The notes under the pieces are model-generated. The model was not told the DNA's origin. It was given only the letters and a program-made list of their open reading frames with translations, and did not search any database. The position numbers and the translations under genes are program-made. Below are positions 33,606 through 43,688 of a DNA stretch of 64,000 nucleotides, in pieces. Numbering within the stretch: position 1 is the first letter of the stretch; every line of letters starts with the position of its first letter. This DNA is from Rheinheimera pacifica. Its GTDB lineage: Bacteria > Pseudomonadota > Gammaproteobacteria > Enterobacterales > Alteromonadaceae. The stretch covers positions 1-64,000 of the forward strand of contig NZ_FNXF01000017.1 in assembly GCF_900108485.1 (NCBI RefSeq), read 5' to 3'.

Positions 33606-34685
33606 ATGAAACTTAATAAAACTTTTCTGGCTGTAGCAGCAGCTCTACCATTGTTCAGCTTTGCAGCAAATGCAAATACGGTAACAGCAGCTGATCTGAA
33701 AGAGCGCGTATTTGGTTCTTTATTCGGCGAGTACTACATGCCGGATACGAAAAAAACTGAATCTCCAGATTGGAATTATATGGAGAAAGATTGGGGTTAC
33801 GGCGTTGAGTTAGGTTATTACCTGACTGAACAATGGGCCATCCGTGCAGAATATGCCCGCATGGAAATGCAATCAAAACTGGATGGTTCAGATGTTAACG
33901 GTAACCGTTATGGTTTAGATGTAATGTATCATCTGCCACAGTTATCTTCTGTTTATCTGGTAGGTGGTTTAAAGCGTTTTGATGCTGCCCAAAATACCAC
34001 AGCATTTAATGTGGGTTTAGGTTACAAACATTTCTTCAACCAGAATTTTGCTTTATATGCTGAAGCTAACCGCTACCAGGGTATTGACGAGTCTTACGGC
34101 GACGCTGGCATCAAGCTGGGTATGACCTATGCCTTTGGCTCTCCTGCTGCCAAAGCTGCGCCAACGCCAGCTCCGGCCCCAGCTGCACCAGTTCAGGCTG
34201 CAGTAGTAGATTCTGATGGTGACGGCGTGCCAGATAGTGCAGATAAGTGTGCAAACACCCCTGCAAACCATAAAGTAGATGCAACTGGTTGTAGCATTTT
34301 TGAAGAGAAAATGGCTGCTGTTGGTGACGTTGATATCGAAGTTCGCTTCGCGTTCGATTCTGCCGCTATTCCAGCAAACAAAATTTCTGACGTAGAAGGC
34401 CTGGGTGCATTTATGCAACGTTTCCCAGAATCAACCGTAGTGATTGAAGGTCACGCATCTAACATCGGTAATCCGACTTACAACATGCGTTTATCTGAGC
34501 GTCGCGCTAACTCTGTTGCAGATATTCTGAAGAACAAGTTTAACATTGCTCCTTCACGTATCAAATCTGTGGGTTACGGTGTAACACGTCCACGCGTTGA
34601 GGGTAACACCTCTGCAGCTCACGCAGCGAACCAGCGTATTGAAGCTAAAGTAACAGCTACAATTAAAGAGCCAGTACTGCGTTAA
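33606..34685 (+). CDS. OmpA-family outer-membrane protein
   Basis: A 359-residue outer-membrane protein. Signal peptide (residues 1-23, ending ANAN) is followed by an eight-strand-type beta-barrel domain (about 30-180, for example WGYGVELGYYLTEQWAIRAEYARMEM). A Pro/Ala linker, then a calcium-binding TSP3-like repeat (DSDGDGVPDSADKC), lead to an OmpA peptidoglycan-binding domain with VEVxFAFDSA-like start and EGHASNIGNPTYNMRLSERRA. It anchors the outer membrane to peptidoglycan. AAGGAG precedes the ATG, a strong terminator follows, and codon use appears biased toward highly expressed genes. It interrupts the ancestral rluA-djlA neighbourhood. Confidence 0.93.
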   Translation: MKLNKTFLAVAAALPLFSFAANANTVTAADLKERVFGSLFGEYYMPDTKKTESPDWNYMEKDWGYGVELGYYLTEQWAIRAEYARMEMQSKLDGSDVNGNRYGLDVMYHLPQLSSVYLVGGLKRFDAAQNTTAFNVGLGYKHFFNQNFALYAEANRYQGIDESYGDAGIKLGMTYAFGSPAAKAAPTPAPAPAAPVQAAVVDSDGDGVPDSADKCANTPANHKVDATGCSIFEEKMAAVGDVDIEVRFAFDSAAIPANKISDVEGLGAFMQRFPESTVVIEGHASNIGNPTYNMRLSERRANSVADILKNKFNIAPSRIKSVGYGVTRPRVEGNTSAAHAANQRIEAKVTATIKEPVLR

Positions 34686-34706
34686 TTTAAGTTTTTCAGA
34701 AAAAAA

Positions 34707-34731
34707 GCCGCTGTATATCAGCGGCTTTTTT
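34707..34731 (+). terminator. Intrinsic terminator of the OmpA-like gene
   Basis: GCCGCTG (34707-34713), loop TATAT, CAGCGGC (34719-34725), then six T's. The stem is perfect and lies 22 bp after the stop codon. Confidence 0.9.
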
Positions 34732-34896
34732 ATTTTGTCGTCCGCTTAGTAAAAAACAGGCTGCACCTTGTAAAAAAGCTGTGCTAGCATGTCGCCGTGC
34801 GCTGGTGAGGCCACTGTGGTATGACAGCCAGTCTGTCTTGATTGCCTAAAACTGCAACAGGGAAGGAAGTGCTGCTTTTCAGGTCTGGAGTCTGTT

Positions 34897-35256
34897 ATGT
34901 CAAATTATTATCGGCCACTTCGTTTGTGGTGCTGTGCCAGTGTGTTCTGCTGTTTTACCGCTTCCGCAGAGCAAGTTCCTGTTATCGTTAACCTGATGGA
35001 AAATTCGCACGTCTGCAATTCAGAGACAGAAACTGCCCGTCTGGCAGAAAATGAGCAATTACAGGAAATGGCCCGGGCACTGGTAGAATTTAAAGCTACA
35101 AAATTCTGTTTTATTTTGCCCTCAGCAGCCGCTGTGCAGGTATTGGAACAGCACGCGACTTATATAAAGTTCGACTATAAATCGCAAGTTCTTTATACCT
35201 TCGCCAAATATGTGCAGGTGCAGACTCAGGCGCTCGCCCAGGAACAAACTTACTAA
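34897..35256 (+). CDS. Hypothetical secreted protein, 119 residues
   Basis: Not recognised. A signal peptide (LRLWCCASVFCCFTASA) leads to a mature protein of about 95 residues with two cysteines (SHVCNSE and TKFCFIL) that could form a disulfide. The mature part is acidic and helical first, then beta-like (YIKFDYKSQVLYTFAKYVQVQTQ). GGAG six bases before the ATG makes translation credible. It has about 165 bp of upstream sequence after the ompA terminator, with a possible structured leader. The next gene, DUF3530, follows 72 bp later on the same strand. Function unknown. Confidence 0.6.
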   Translation: MSNYYRPLRLWCCASVFCCFTASAEQVPVIVNLMENSHVCNSETETARLAENEQLQEMARALVEFKATKFCFILPSAAAVQVLEQHATYIKFDYKSQVLYTFAKYVQVQTQALAQEQTY

Positions 35257-35328
35257 CACCAGCAAAGTTGTTAAAGACTTATCCCGGACAGCCGATAACG
35301 GATTATTCGCTGCAAATAAGATCAGGTT

Positions 35329-36105
35329 ATGCCTTACCTACTTGTTGGATTACTGATTGCAATCTTTGGCGCGGCAGCAGACAGCTATGCCAGCGCATTA
35401 ACCCCCGAGCAAGCCTTAACTGCCGATTTAAACCGGCAGTTACCCGCGTATGAGCAGACAGAACAAACGGTAAATGGCAGTACATTTTTACTGTTGCAAC
35501 GTGAAAATATGACCAGCTTTACCAAAGGCACTGCCATATTAGTTCCTGACTGGTCACAGCATGCAGCAAGCCCGAAACATATTGATCATTTGCGCCAGCA
35601 ACTAAATGACTACGGCTGGCATACGCTGGCAATTATGCCTCCCTCCTACCCCGAGCACCCACTTACCGAAGACAGCCTGCAGCAGTATCAGCTAAGCCTG
35701 AAGGCCAGAATGGAAGCGGTGCAACGTACTGCAGAGCAACAACCTGGGGTCAGTATAGTTATCGCACAGGGCAGCAGCGCTGCGGTGCTCAATCGCTTAT
35801 ATGCCGACAAGCAACTGCAAGAGCCTGCGGCGTTTATTATGCTGGGTGCCTACCTGCCAGATCAGGAACTCAACCGGCAGTTGGCTAAAGCTTTGGCTTC
35901 GCACCAGATCCCGACATTGGATATTAATCATCAATACGATAATGGCTATGTCAGCAGCCAGCTAAAGCTGCGCCAGCAACTGGCGAAAAAACAGCTTAAA
36001 GCTATTTATCGCCAACGCCAGATTGTCGGTTCAGGTTACCATTACGATGAACAAGAATGGGTATTGCAGGAAATATATGGCTGGCTTACATCTGTCGGTT
36101 TATAG
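35329..36105 (+). CDS. DUF3530-family protein (alpha/beta-hydrolase-like)
   Basis: A 258-residue exported protein. Signal sequence (YLLVGLLIAIFGAAADSYASA) is followed by an alpha/beta-hydrolase-like fold: AILVPDWSQHAASPKHIDHLRQQLNDYGWHTLAIMPPS, then VIAQGSSAAVLNRLY, where GSS occupies the nucleophile-elbow position, and AFIMLGAYLP. The motif order matches DUF3530, a family common in Alteromonadales; no activity is known to me. Its stop overlaps the 3' end of djlA by 6 bp in convergent orientation. It lies within the insertion between rluA and djlA. Confidence 0.75.
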   Translation: MPYLLVGLLIAIFGAAADSYASALTPEQALTADLNRQLPAYEQTEQTVNGSTFLLLQRENMTSFTKGTAILVPDWSQHAASPKHIDHLRQQLNDYGWHTLAIMPPSYPEHPLTEDSLQQYQLSLKARMEAVQRTAEQQPGVSIVIAQGSSAAVLNRLYADKQLQEPAAFIMLGAYLPDQELNRQLAKALASHQIPTLDINHQYDNGYVSSQLKLRQQLAKKQLKAIYRQRQIVGSGYHYDEQEWVLQEIYGWLTSVGL

Positions 36106-36909
36106 TTTACTGCGGTTTCGTTGTTGTTTGATCAGTTCGTAAGCGGCCTGAATGTCCTGCGTCCTGCGTTTTGCTACTTCCAGCATATCTGCCGGCACAC
36201 CTTGTGCCATTAACTTATCCGGATGATGCTGCGCCATTAGCTTGCGGTAAGCTTTCTTTAATACAGCATCGCTGGCAGACTCTGCTACATCAAGCACTTT
36301 GTAAGCGTCTGCCAGGCTGTGTCTTGTGCTGTTGGCAGGTTGATTACGCCCGGCAAAGCGGCTTTGCGCCTGAAATGCCAGAATCAACGCATCAAGTTGG
36401 ACACTGCTAAAGTTTAAATGCCCGGCCACTTGTTGCAACAAAGCATATTGCTCTGCTGTCATCTGGCCGTTAACACAAGCCGTGTTGATCTGAATTTCAA
36501 CAAACAGCTGCAATACGTCGCGGCGGCGTCGGTAAGCCTGATAAAAACTGTTTAACTGCGGCTGCAGAGGAAAACTAACCGCCTTACCGTCACGAAATGC
36601 TGCCTGAGCTTCTTTTTGTTGGGCTGCCGTTAAACCAAGCTGGTTCATAAACTGCGTAGCCTGGCTGATATGAGCCGACGTTACCACGCCGGTGGCTTTG
36701 GCAACATGGCCCATGGTAGCAAAAGTGGTATAACGAAATAGTGCCTGTTCATCGAGATTGTCATTAAACAAGCCGGTAAAACCGCCGTTTTTCTCAAACT
36801 GTTGCTTAAAAGCGCGATCAAACCAATGACCGATAAGTACACCAATCAACAGGCCAGGCAGTTTCAGTAAAGCCAAACCAAACAAGGCCCCGAGAATTTT
36901 ACCCCACAC
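36100..36909 (-). CDS. djlA: Membrane-anchored DnaJ-like co-chaperone DjlA
   Basis: A DnaK co-chaperone of about 269 residues. It has one N-terminal helix (KILGALFGLALLKLPGLLIGVLIGHWFD), a central TerB-like helical domain (residues about 45-170) and a C-terminal J domain with the essential HPD in KLMAQHHPDKLMAQ. The GTG at 36909 is chosen because AAGGG lies seven bases upstream and the resulting N-terminus (MWGKILG) resembles E. coli MQYWGKIIG. The frame remains open to a TTG at 36930. It is divergent from lptD, as in E. coli. Confidence 0.93.
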   Translation of the reverse strand: MWGKILGALFGLALLKLPGLLIGVLIGHWFDRAFKQQFEKNGGFTGLFNDNLDEQALFRYTTFATMGHVAKATGVVTSAHISQATQFMNQLGLTAAQQKEAQAAFRDGKAVSFPLQPQLNSFYQAYRRRRDVLQLFVEIQINTACVNGQMTAEQYALLQQVAGHLNFSSVQLDALILAFQAQSRFAGRNQPANSTRHSLADAYKVLDVAESASDAVLKKAYRKLMAQHHPDKLMAQGVPADMLEVAKRRTQDIQAAYELIKQQRNRSKL

Positions 36910-37048
36910 AATCAAACCCTTTTGCCACAACGCGATTATCGACTGATCGCACTATATCGGATTAGCAGGATTTCTAAAATTGATTTATCATAGCAAGTCC
37001 TTTGCACACCTGATAATGTTAACCTTTACGTAAGGCAAGAGTAGCTGC

Positions 37049-39322
37049 ATGAAGCATGGTTTAGCGGTATTTTTTTTCGTTCCGGTTGGTGCTGCCTGCT
37101 TTGACAGCCATGCTCAGACTTCGCCAGCGGCTATGTGTTATGCACCAGTTCAGCCTCCTGCAGCCTTTAATCAGCTAAATGCGAAAGACCCGGCAATCCG
37201 TATCAGCTCAGACAATGTTAATTTATCTGGTAATCAAACTGCTGAATTCACTGGTAATGTTGAAATAAGTTATCGTGATACGCTGTTAATTGCGCCCAAA
37301 GCTAACTTCAGCAGCAGCCAGCAAACTGTGCTGGCTGCTGGCGGTATCGAATACTTTAACAGCGCCATTCAGGTTAGTGGTTCAGAATTCAGTGCCGATC
37401 TTATTAATGATAAAGCCAGCCTTAATGATGCCAACTACCGGTTTTTAGAGCAGGCTGGCCGCGGCTATGCCGCGGAGCTTACCGCTACAGAACAACTGCT
37501 GACATTAGACAGTGCATTATTCACTACCTGCCCGGTAGACGATAACAGCTGGGCATTGCATGCCAGCGAAATTCGTATTGAAGAAGGTGAAGGCTGGGGC
37601 GAAGCCCGCAATGCCGTATTTAAAATTAAAGATATTCCGGTATTTTATCTGCCTTACCTGACATTCCCGGTGAACGAGAACCGCCGCAGTGGCCTGTTGT
37701 TGCCAAAAATCAGCAACTCGCAACGTTTAGGCCTGGATCTTGAGCAGCCTTATTATCTCAATCTGGCAGAAAACTATGATATGACGCTGACCCCACGCTA
37801 TATGAGTAAGCGCGGCGCTCAGCTTAAATCAGAGTTTCGTTACCTGACAGAGCAACACCGCGGCAATTTACAGCTGGAGTATATGCATTCTGACAATGAC
37901 AAACCTTCAGATTTTGGCAGCCGGTATCTGGGCCACATCAGCCATTTAAGCGACTTTACCTCTGAGATCAGAGGTTACATCGACTTTACCGATGTTAGCG
38001 ACGATGCCTATTTAACCGAATTGGGTTCAGACTACAGCAACCAGAGTGATACCCAATTATTGCGTCAGGCTGCATTAAGTTATTACGGTACTCAGGTGCA
38101 CTCGCACCTGAAAGTACAGGGTTTTGAAGTGTTAGGTAACTATAACAATGCTTACAGTACCTTACCCGAGCTTAGCCTGAGTTCGGCTAAACCACACAGC
38201 CTACTGCCAAATGTCAATTTTAACTGGCAGGCGCAATACGCCCATTTTGAAAACAGTACAGCGCAAATAAGTAACGCTGATCGTCTGCATATTGAGCCCG
38301 GTATTGAAATTCCGTTTATTACACCGGCACTGGAGCTTACCGCTCAAGCCAGTCTGATGTATACCTATTACCAGCAAGACTTTGATGACAGTAGCATCGA
38401 TCACATCAGCAGCAGTGTCACCCGTACCATACCTAAAGTACGGTTGCATTCACGTATCAACTTTGAGCGCGAATACAACTGGTTTGGCGAACCTGCGCTG
38501 CATACCTTTGAACCACAGATCCAGTACCTGTATATCCCTTACCGGGACCAGAGTAATATTGGCCTGTACGACACCACCCGACTGCAGGACGATTACTACG
38601 GCTTATTCCGGGAAAACCGCTATTCCGGCCTGGATCGGATTAACGAAGCAAACCAGATTACAGTAGGCTGGACTACCCGTTTCTACGACAATATTGACAA
38701 CGAGTTATTTCGTTTTAGCCTCGGGCAGATTTTCTTTCTGTCAGATCCCAAGCCACAACCAGACAGAACAGACATCGTTGACGATTTAACCTCAACTGAA
38801 TCCATGCTGGCTGCCGAGATGATTTGGCACTGGTTCAGTAAGTGGTATTTCAGCACTGCAGCGCAGTACGACATCGACAGCGATCAGTTAATGAAAAGCA
38901 ATGCTTCACTGGATTACCGCGGCAGTGGTAAAAGCCTGTTTCAGTTGAACCATAGATACAGTCGGGCAGTCTCAGGTCAGGAAATCCAGCAAATGGGCGT
39001 GCTGGGCACTATGCCCGTAAGCGATAGCTGGCAACTGGTGGGCACTTACTATCGGGATGTGACAAATAATCGTATGATAGACGCCAGCTTTGGTGTGCAA
39101 TACGAATCATGCTGTTGGGCCGTGCGTTTGGTTGCCAGACGCCAGGTGCTAACCGATCTTGAACTGCCGGTTGATGCTATTAATGGTACCAGCAGACTCG
39201 ATAGCAGCATTGGATTACAGTTTGTCCTGAAAGGCTTTGGCGACAGTGCTGGCTTCGGTGTAACCGACATGCTGTCCAACGGTATTTTCAGCTACCGCAA
39301 GCCATACTTATTAACTAATTGA
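37049..39322 (+). CDS. lptD: LPS-assembly protein LptD
   Basis: The 757-residue outer-membrane translocon that inserts lipopolysaccharide, with LptE, at the cell surface. A signal peptide is followed by an N-terminal beta-jellyroll (residues about 50-190, starting AIRISSDNVNLSGNQTAEFTGNVEISY) and a large beta-barrel. The four cysteines needed for the disulfide pattern are present: AMCYAP, TTCPVDD and the pair in YESCCW. SurA, encoded 12 bp downstream, helps fold it. Divergent from djlA. Confidence 0.97.
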   Translation: MKHGLAVFFFVPVGAACFDSHAQTSPAAMCYAPVQPPAAFNQLNAKDPAIRISSDNVNLSGNQTAEFTGNVEISYRDTLLIAPKANFSSSQQTVLAAGGIEYFNSAIQVSGSEFSADLINDKASLNDANYRFLEQAGRGYAAELTATEQLLTLDSALFTTCPVDDNSWALHASEIRIEEGEGWGEARNAVFKIKDIPVFYLPYLTFPVNENRRSGLLLPKISNSQRLGLDLEQPYYLNLAENYDMTLTPRYMSKRGAQLKSEFRYLTEQHRGNLQLEYMHSDNDKPSDFGSRYLGHISHLSDFTSEIRGYIDFTDVSDDAYLTELGSDYSNQSDTQLLRQAALSYYGTQVHSHLKVQGFEVLGNYNNAYSTLPELSLSSAKPHSLLPNVNFNWQAQYAHFENSTAQISNADRLHIEPGIEIPFITPALELTAQASLMYTYYQQDFDDSSIDHISSSVTRTIPKVRLHSRINFEREYNWFGEPALHTFEPQIQYLYIPYRDQSNIGLYDTTRLQDDYYGLFRENRYSGLDRINEANQITVGWTTRFYDNIDNELFRFSLGQIFFLSDPKPQPDRTDIVDDLTSTESMLAAEMIWHWFSKWYFSTAAQYDIDSDQLMKSNASLDYRGSGKSLFQLNHRYSRAVSGQEIQQMGVLGTMPVSDSWQLVGTYYRDVTNNRMIDASFGVQYESCCWAVRLVARRQVLTDLELPVDAINGTSRLDSSIGLQFVLKGFGDSAGFGVTDMLSNGIFSYRKPYLLTN

Positions 39323-39333
39323 TGTAGGAATTT

Positions 39334-40623
39334 ATGAAGCTATCACAACTTATCTGTACCGCCTTATTATGCGGTTTCAGCTGCAGCAGCATTGCTGCTG
39401 AGCGTGAAATAGACCGGGTAGCTGTTATTGTTGATAACAGCGTGGTGCTGGAAAGTGACATTACAGATATCGTTGAACGGGTAAAACGTAATGCTGCCAG
39501 TCAGGGCCAAACCTTACCGTCTGATGCTGCGTTACGCACCCAGGCATCAGAGCGTTTAATCATGACCAACCTGCAATTGCAGATGGCGCAGCGCATGGGT
39601 TTGCAGATAAGCGATGCCCAGCTGGATGACACCATTAGAAACATAGCGCAAAGCGAGAACCTGTCGCTTGATGCTTTTCGCCAGCAGGTAATTGCAGAAG
39701 AAGGTAACTACGAGCGCTTTCGCGAGCGTTTGCGTGAAGAAATGATTACCGGAGAAGTGGTCAGAGCCAACGTACAGCGCCGGGTTTATATCAGCCCACA
39801 GGAAGTAGACAGCCTGCTTAAACTGATGGAAGAGCAAGGCGCTAGCAACGAGCAGTATAATTTAGGTCATATCCTGATCTCTATTCCAAGTCAGGCCACA
39901 TCTGACGATATTAACGACGCTAAAGAGCGGGCCGACAAAGTGATGGAACTGCTGCGCAGCGGCAGTGATTTCAAACGCATTGCTATTGCTTCCTCATCAG
40001 GCTCCAATGCCCTTGAAGGGGGTGATTTAGGCTGGATGAATATTAATGAAATGCCTACTTTATTCTCAGAAGCTATTCGTGGCCGCAAAAAGACCGATAT
40101 CGTTGGCCCGCTGCGCTCTGGTGCAGGCTTTCATATTCTGACTATCTTTGACATACGCGGTGAGAATGTCGCCGAAATTAACGAAGTTAAATCACGCCAT
40201 ATACTGATTAAACCTTCAATTATTCTGAGTGAAGATCGTGCCCGCAGTATGCTGACTGAGTTTGCTGCTAAACTACGTGCTGGCGAAGCCGACTTTGCTG
40301 AATTGGCCAAACAACATTCTGAAGATCCGGGCTCTAAATTAAACGGCGGCGATCTGGGCTGGAGCGAGCCAGACATTTTTGTACCGGCATTTCGCGATAC
40401 GTTAAACCGTTTACAGGTTAATGAAATCAGTGAACCATTCAGAACCGAACACGGCTGGCATATTGCGCAGGTACTGGAAAAACGCACAGTCGACGCCACT
40501 GCAGATAAAAAACGCCAGCAGGTATACCGGATGATTTTCAACCGCCGCTATAACGAAGAGTCGGCTAACTTTTTGCGCGAGCTGCGCGCTGATGCTCATA
40601 TTGAAGTAAGGTCAGAGGGCTGA
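39334..40623 (+). CDS. surA: Periplasmic peptidyl-prolyl isomerase and chaperone SurA
   Basis: A 429-residue periplasmic chaperone for outer-membrane proteins. Signal peptide to about residue 21; N-terminal chaperone domain with [17 protein letters not shown]; two parvulin domains, one with [11 protein letters not shown]...[13 protein letters not shown] and the other with [10 protein letters not shown]...[16 protein letters not shown]. The length matches E. coli SurA (428). The stop TGA overlaps the ATG of pdxA by one base. Confidence 0.97.
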   Translation: MKLSQLICTALLCGFSCSSIAAEREIDRVAVIVDNSVVLESDITDIVERVKRNAASQGQTLPSDAALRTQASERLIMTNLQLQMAQRMGLQISDAQLDDTIRNIAQSENLSLDAFRQQVIAEEGNYERFRERLREEMITGEVVRANVQRRVYISPQEVDSLLKLMEEQGASNEQYNLGHILISIPSQATSDDINDAKERADKVMELLRSGSDFKRIAIASSSGSNALEGGDLGWMNINEMPTLFSEAIRGRKKTDIVGPLRSGAGFHILTIFDIRGENVAEINEVKSRHILIKPSIILSEDRARSMLTEFAAKLRAGEADFAELAKQHSEDPGSKLNGGDLGWSEPDIFVPAFRDTLNRLQVNEISEPFRTEHGWHIAQVLEKRTVDATADKKRQQVYRMIFNRRYNEESANFLRELRADAHIEVRSEG

Positions 40624-41618
40624 TGACACTGCGAATTGGCATTACACCGGGTGAACCGGCAGGCATAGGGCCAGATTTAGTTATAACCCTTGCCCAGCAG
40701 GCGTGGCCGGTAGAACTGGTTGTGTGTGCCAATGCAGCATTGTTAACCGAACGCGCAGCCCAGCTCGGGCTGGCGCTGAACCTTATCCCCTACGACGCCT
40801 CAGCAATACCCAGACCACAACAGGCCGGCACACTGACAGTTGCAGACTTTGCACTGGCAGAGCCGGTTCTCGCTGGCACGCTTAATGTTGCCAACGGCCG
40901 TTATGTGGTCGATACACTGACCTTCGCCGGCGAGAAATGCATTAACAGTGAATTTGCCGCTATTGTGACCGGCCCGGTGCATAAAGGCATTATTAATCAG
41001 GCTGGCATTCCTTTTAGCGGCCATACTGAATTCTTTGCTTTGCAATCCAATACCCCTTATGTGGTCATGATGCTGGCAACAGAAGGCCTGCGCGTGGCTC
41101 TGGCGACCACACATATTCCGTTAGCCTATGTGGCAAAAGCCATTACCAGAGAACGTTTACTGCAAGTTCTGACGATACTGCATCAGGATTTACAGCAAAA
41201 ATTTGCTATCGCGGCGCCCAGAATTTACGTGTGTGGCCTGAATCCCCACGCCGGAGAAGATGGCCACCTTGGCAGAGAAGAGCTGGATATTATTATCCCC
41301 ACCCTGAATGAACTGCGAGCCCAGGGCATGCAGCTGATTGGACCGCTACCGGCAGATACATTGTTTCAGAGCAAATATCTGGATCATGCCGATGCCGTGC
41401 TGGCGATGTACCATGATCAGGGCTTACCGGTACTCAAACATATGGGCTTTGGCCGTTCTGTGAATATCAGCCTGGGTTTGCCCCTAATCCGAACCTCGGT
41501 TGATCACGGTACCGCACTGGATTTAGCCGGCACCGGCAAAGCAGATGCCGGCAGTTTATTTCACGCAGTTAATCAGGCTATTACACTGGCCACTAAAACG
41601 ACGACTCTACATGACTGA
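40623..41618 (+). CDS. pdxA: 4-hydroxythreonine-4-phosphate dehydrogenase
   Basis: A 331-residue NAD-dependent enzyme of pyridoxal phosphate synthesis. It shows [15 protein letters not shown] at the start. The three metal-binding histidines are in [22 protein letters not shown] and [12 protein letters not shown]. The C-terminal [21 protein letters not shown] is diagnostic. It is translationally coupled to surA (TGATG) and overlaps rsmA by 8 bp. Confidence 0.97.
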   Translation: MTLRIGITPGEPAGIGPDLVITLAQQAWPVELVVCANAALLTERAAQLGLALNLIPYDASAIPRPQQAGTLTVADFALAEPVLAGTLNVANGRYVVDTLTFAGEKCINSEFAAIVTGPVHKGIINQAGIPFSGHTEFFALQSNTPYVVMMLATEGLRVALATTHIPLAYVAKAITRERLLQVLTILHQDLQQKFAIAAPRIYVCGLNPHAGEDGHLGREELDIIIPTLNELRAQGMQLIGPLPADTLFQSKYLDHADAVLAMYHDQGLPVLKHMGFGRSVNISLGLPLIRTSVDHGTALDLAGTGKADAGSLFHAVNQAITLATKTTTLHD

Positions 41619-42423
41619 TAATGTACATTTAGGCCACCGCGCCCGTAAACGCTTTGGCCAGAACTTCCTGCATGACCCTCAGGTAATAGGCCGTATTGTT
41701 AAAGCAATAGCACCTAAACCAAACGATCTGCTGGTTGAGATTGGCCCGGGTCTGGGTGCGCTGACAGAACCCGTCGCCGAAGCGGCAGGTCACCTGACCG
41801 TTATCGAACTGGACAGAGACTTAGCCGAACGTCTGGTACAACACCCAACGCTGGCTGATAAGCTGACAGTACACCAGGCCGATGCAATGAAATTTGATTT
41901 CACCGCCTTGGTACAAGAAGGTAAGAAACTGAAAATCTTTGGTAACTTACCCTATAACATCTCTACGCCGTTGTTATTTCATCTGTTTCAATATGCAGAC
42001 TTTATTGAAAACATGCATTTTATGCTGCAAAAAGAAGTTGTGCAGCGTATGACAGCCATTCACGGTAGTAAGGCATTTGGCCGTTTAAGCGTCATGACAC
42101 AGTACTACTGTGAAGCCATGCCAGTAGTAGAAGTAGGGCCAGGCGCCTTTAAACCAGCGCCCAAAGTCGATTCTGCCGTTGTACGCTTACTGCCCCGTGC
42201 TGTAGCTGAACGCGCAGCAGTACCCGCTGATGTGCTAAACCGGGTTTGTCTGGAAGCATTTAACCAGCGGCGCAAAACAATTCGTAATTGCTTTAGTAAC
42301 TTTGCCAGCGCGGAGCAATTAGAACAGTTAGGGCTTAATCCCGGCCTACGGCCAGAACAACTTGCAGTGGCCGACTTTGTCCGTGTAGCCCAGTGGCTGC
42401 AACAGCAGGAATCAGCAGTATGA
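41611..42423 (+). CDS. rsmA: 16S rRNA dimethyladenosine transferase RsmA (KsgA)
   Basis: A 270-residue SAM-dependent enzyme that dimethylates A1518 and A1519 of 16S rRNA late in 30S assembly. It has [14 protein letters not shown] motif [14 protein letters not shown] and catalytic NLPYNIS. The ATG at 41611 gives the usual N-terminus; the open frame upstream to 41545 lies inside pdxA. It overlaps pdxA by 8 bp and apaG by 4 bp (ATGA), so the whole block is probably one operon. Confidence 0.97.
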   Translation: MTDNVHLGHRARKRFGQNFLHDPQVIGRIVKAIAPKPNDLLVEIGPGLGALTEPVAEAAGHLTVIELDRDLAERLVQHPTLADKLTVHQADAMKFDFTALVQEGKKLKIFGNLPYNISTPLLFHLFQYADFIENMHFMLQKEVVQRMTAIHGSKAFGRLSVMTQYYCEAMPVVEVGPGAFKPAPKVDSAVVRLLPRAVAERAAVPADVLNRVCLEAFNQRRKTIRNCFSNFASAEQLEQLGLNPGLRPEQLAVADFVRVAQWLQQQESAV

Positions 42424-42797
42424 CATCACATTTTAACGTGCCGGTAGAAGTTGAAACCTACTACATTGCTGCGCAATCAGATCCAGCCGCTGAGCGTTAT
42501 GTGTTCGCTTATACTATTACTATCCGCAATCATAGTAGTGAGCCAATACAACTGTTAAGGCGTTACTGGTTAATCAGCGATGCCAACGGCAAACAAACCG
42601 AAGTTGAAGGTGAAGGTGTTATCGGTGAGCAGCCTCATCTGGCCCCCGGCGGCAGTTATCGTTATACCAGTGGTGCGGTACTGGAAACTCCGGTTGGTAC
42701 TATGCAAGGCCACTATGAAATGATAACCACGCAGCAGGAACGCTTTCACGCCGCTATTCCGCTGTTTCGTCTGGCTATGCCAAATATTCTTAACTAA
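42420..42797 (+). CDS. apaG: ApaG protein
   Basis: A 125-residue beta-sandwich protein, often called CorD. The family pattern is clear: [61 protein letters not shown] and IPLFRLAMP. The biochemical role remains unsettled, but it is conserved next to rsmA and apaH. It starts at ATG 42420 within the ATGA overlap with rsmA and shares its final base with the start of apaH. Confidence 0.96.
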   Translation: MTSHFNVPVEVETYYIAAQSDPAAERYVFAYTITIRNHSSEPIQLLRRYWLISDANGKQTEVEGEGVIGEQPHLAPGGSYRYTSGAVLETPVGTMQGHYEMITTQQERFHAAIPLFRLAMPNILN

Positions 42798-43615
42798 TGG
42801 CCACCTACGTTATTGGTGATTTGCAAGGCTGTTATGACGCTTTGCAGCGTTTGCTTGAACATGTCAATTACAACCCGCAACAGGATCAGCTCTGGTTTTG
42901 CGGCGATCTGATCGCCAGAGGCCCGCAGTCACTGGAGTGCCTTACTTTTGTTAAAGGGTTGGGCGACAAAGCCGTTACAGTACTTGGCAATCACGATCTG
43001 CACTTTATTGCCTGCCATTATGGCCTGAGCACCGTTAAGCAACAGGATAAACTACAGCCATTACTGGATAGCCCGCAGCGGGAAGAACTGGTGCAGTGGT
43101 TATGTCAGCAACCGCTGCTGCATTTTAGCCCGGACCAACGTTTTATGATGGTTCATGCCGGCCTGGCACCGGAATGGCAACTGGAAGACGCTATTGTTGC
43201 CACTACCGCAGTGCAACAGCTACTGCAAAAGGATCCGCTAACGCTATTAAGCAGTATGTACGGCAACAAGCCCGAACGCTACAGCGAGGCAACATCAGAC
43301 GAACAGCGCTGGCGTTTCACTATTAACAGTTGCACCCGGATGCGGTTTTGCCGTCAGGATGGCTCGCTTGAACTGAAAGAGAAAGGCCACCCAAGGAATC
43401 AAACACAACTGGTGCCCTGGTATGAATTCTGGCGCACAAAAACACATCCTGAACTGTTCTTTGGTCACTGGGCAGCATTAAATGGTTATAGTCCGGTAGC
43501 AAATATTCATGCACTTGACACTGGTTGTGTCTGGGGTAATGCGTTAACTGCATATTGTATTGATACACAACAACGTTATAGTGTGGCAGGGATTACCCGG
43601 AACCTGTATATTTAA
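42797..43615 (+). CDS. apaH: Symmetrical bis(5'-nucleosyl)-tetraphosphatase
   Basis: A 272-residue metallophosphatase that splits Ap4A into two ADP and also removes Np4 caps from RNA. Metal-binding motifs are GDLQGCYDALQRLL, WFCGDLIARGPQS and VLGNHDLHFIA; later HAGLAPEW and FGHWAALNGY complete the active site. It is coupled to apaG by a one-base overlap and is the last gene of the surA-pdxA-rsmA-apaG-apaH series. Confidence 0.97.
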   Translation: MATYVIGDLQGCYDALQRLLEHVNYNPQQDQLWFCGDLIARGPQSLECLTFVKGLGDKAVTVLGNHDLHFIACHYGLSTVKQQDKLQPLLDSPQREELVQWLCQQPLLHFSPDQRFMMVHAGLAPEWQLEDAIVATTAVQQLLQKDPLTLLSSMYGNKPERYSEATSDEQRWRFTINSCTRMRFCRQDGSLELKEKGHPRNQTQLVPWYEFWRTKTHPELFFGHWAALNGYSPVANIHALDTGCVWGNALTAYCIDTQQRYSVAGITRNLYI

Positions 43616-43688
43616 CGGCGTTGTCCGGAATTGTTAAGCTTTGCTGTCTGGATCAGGCTGCATAAAAAAACAAAAAATGGGAGTTATT

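Noticed and set aside
34795-34890. Cobalamin-riboswitch-like fragments (GCCACTG, AGCCAG, GGGAAGG) upstream of the 119-residue gene
   Set aside because: The conserved boxes occur in the wrong order, the B12 box is not complete, and the downstream gene is not a B12 transport or synthesis gene.
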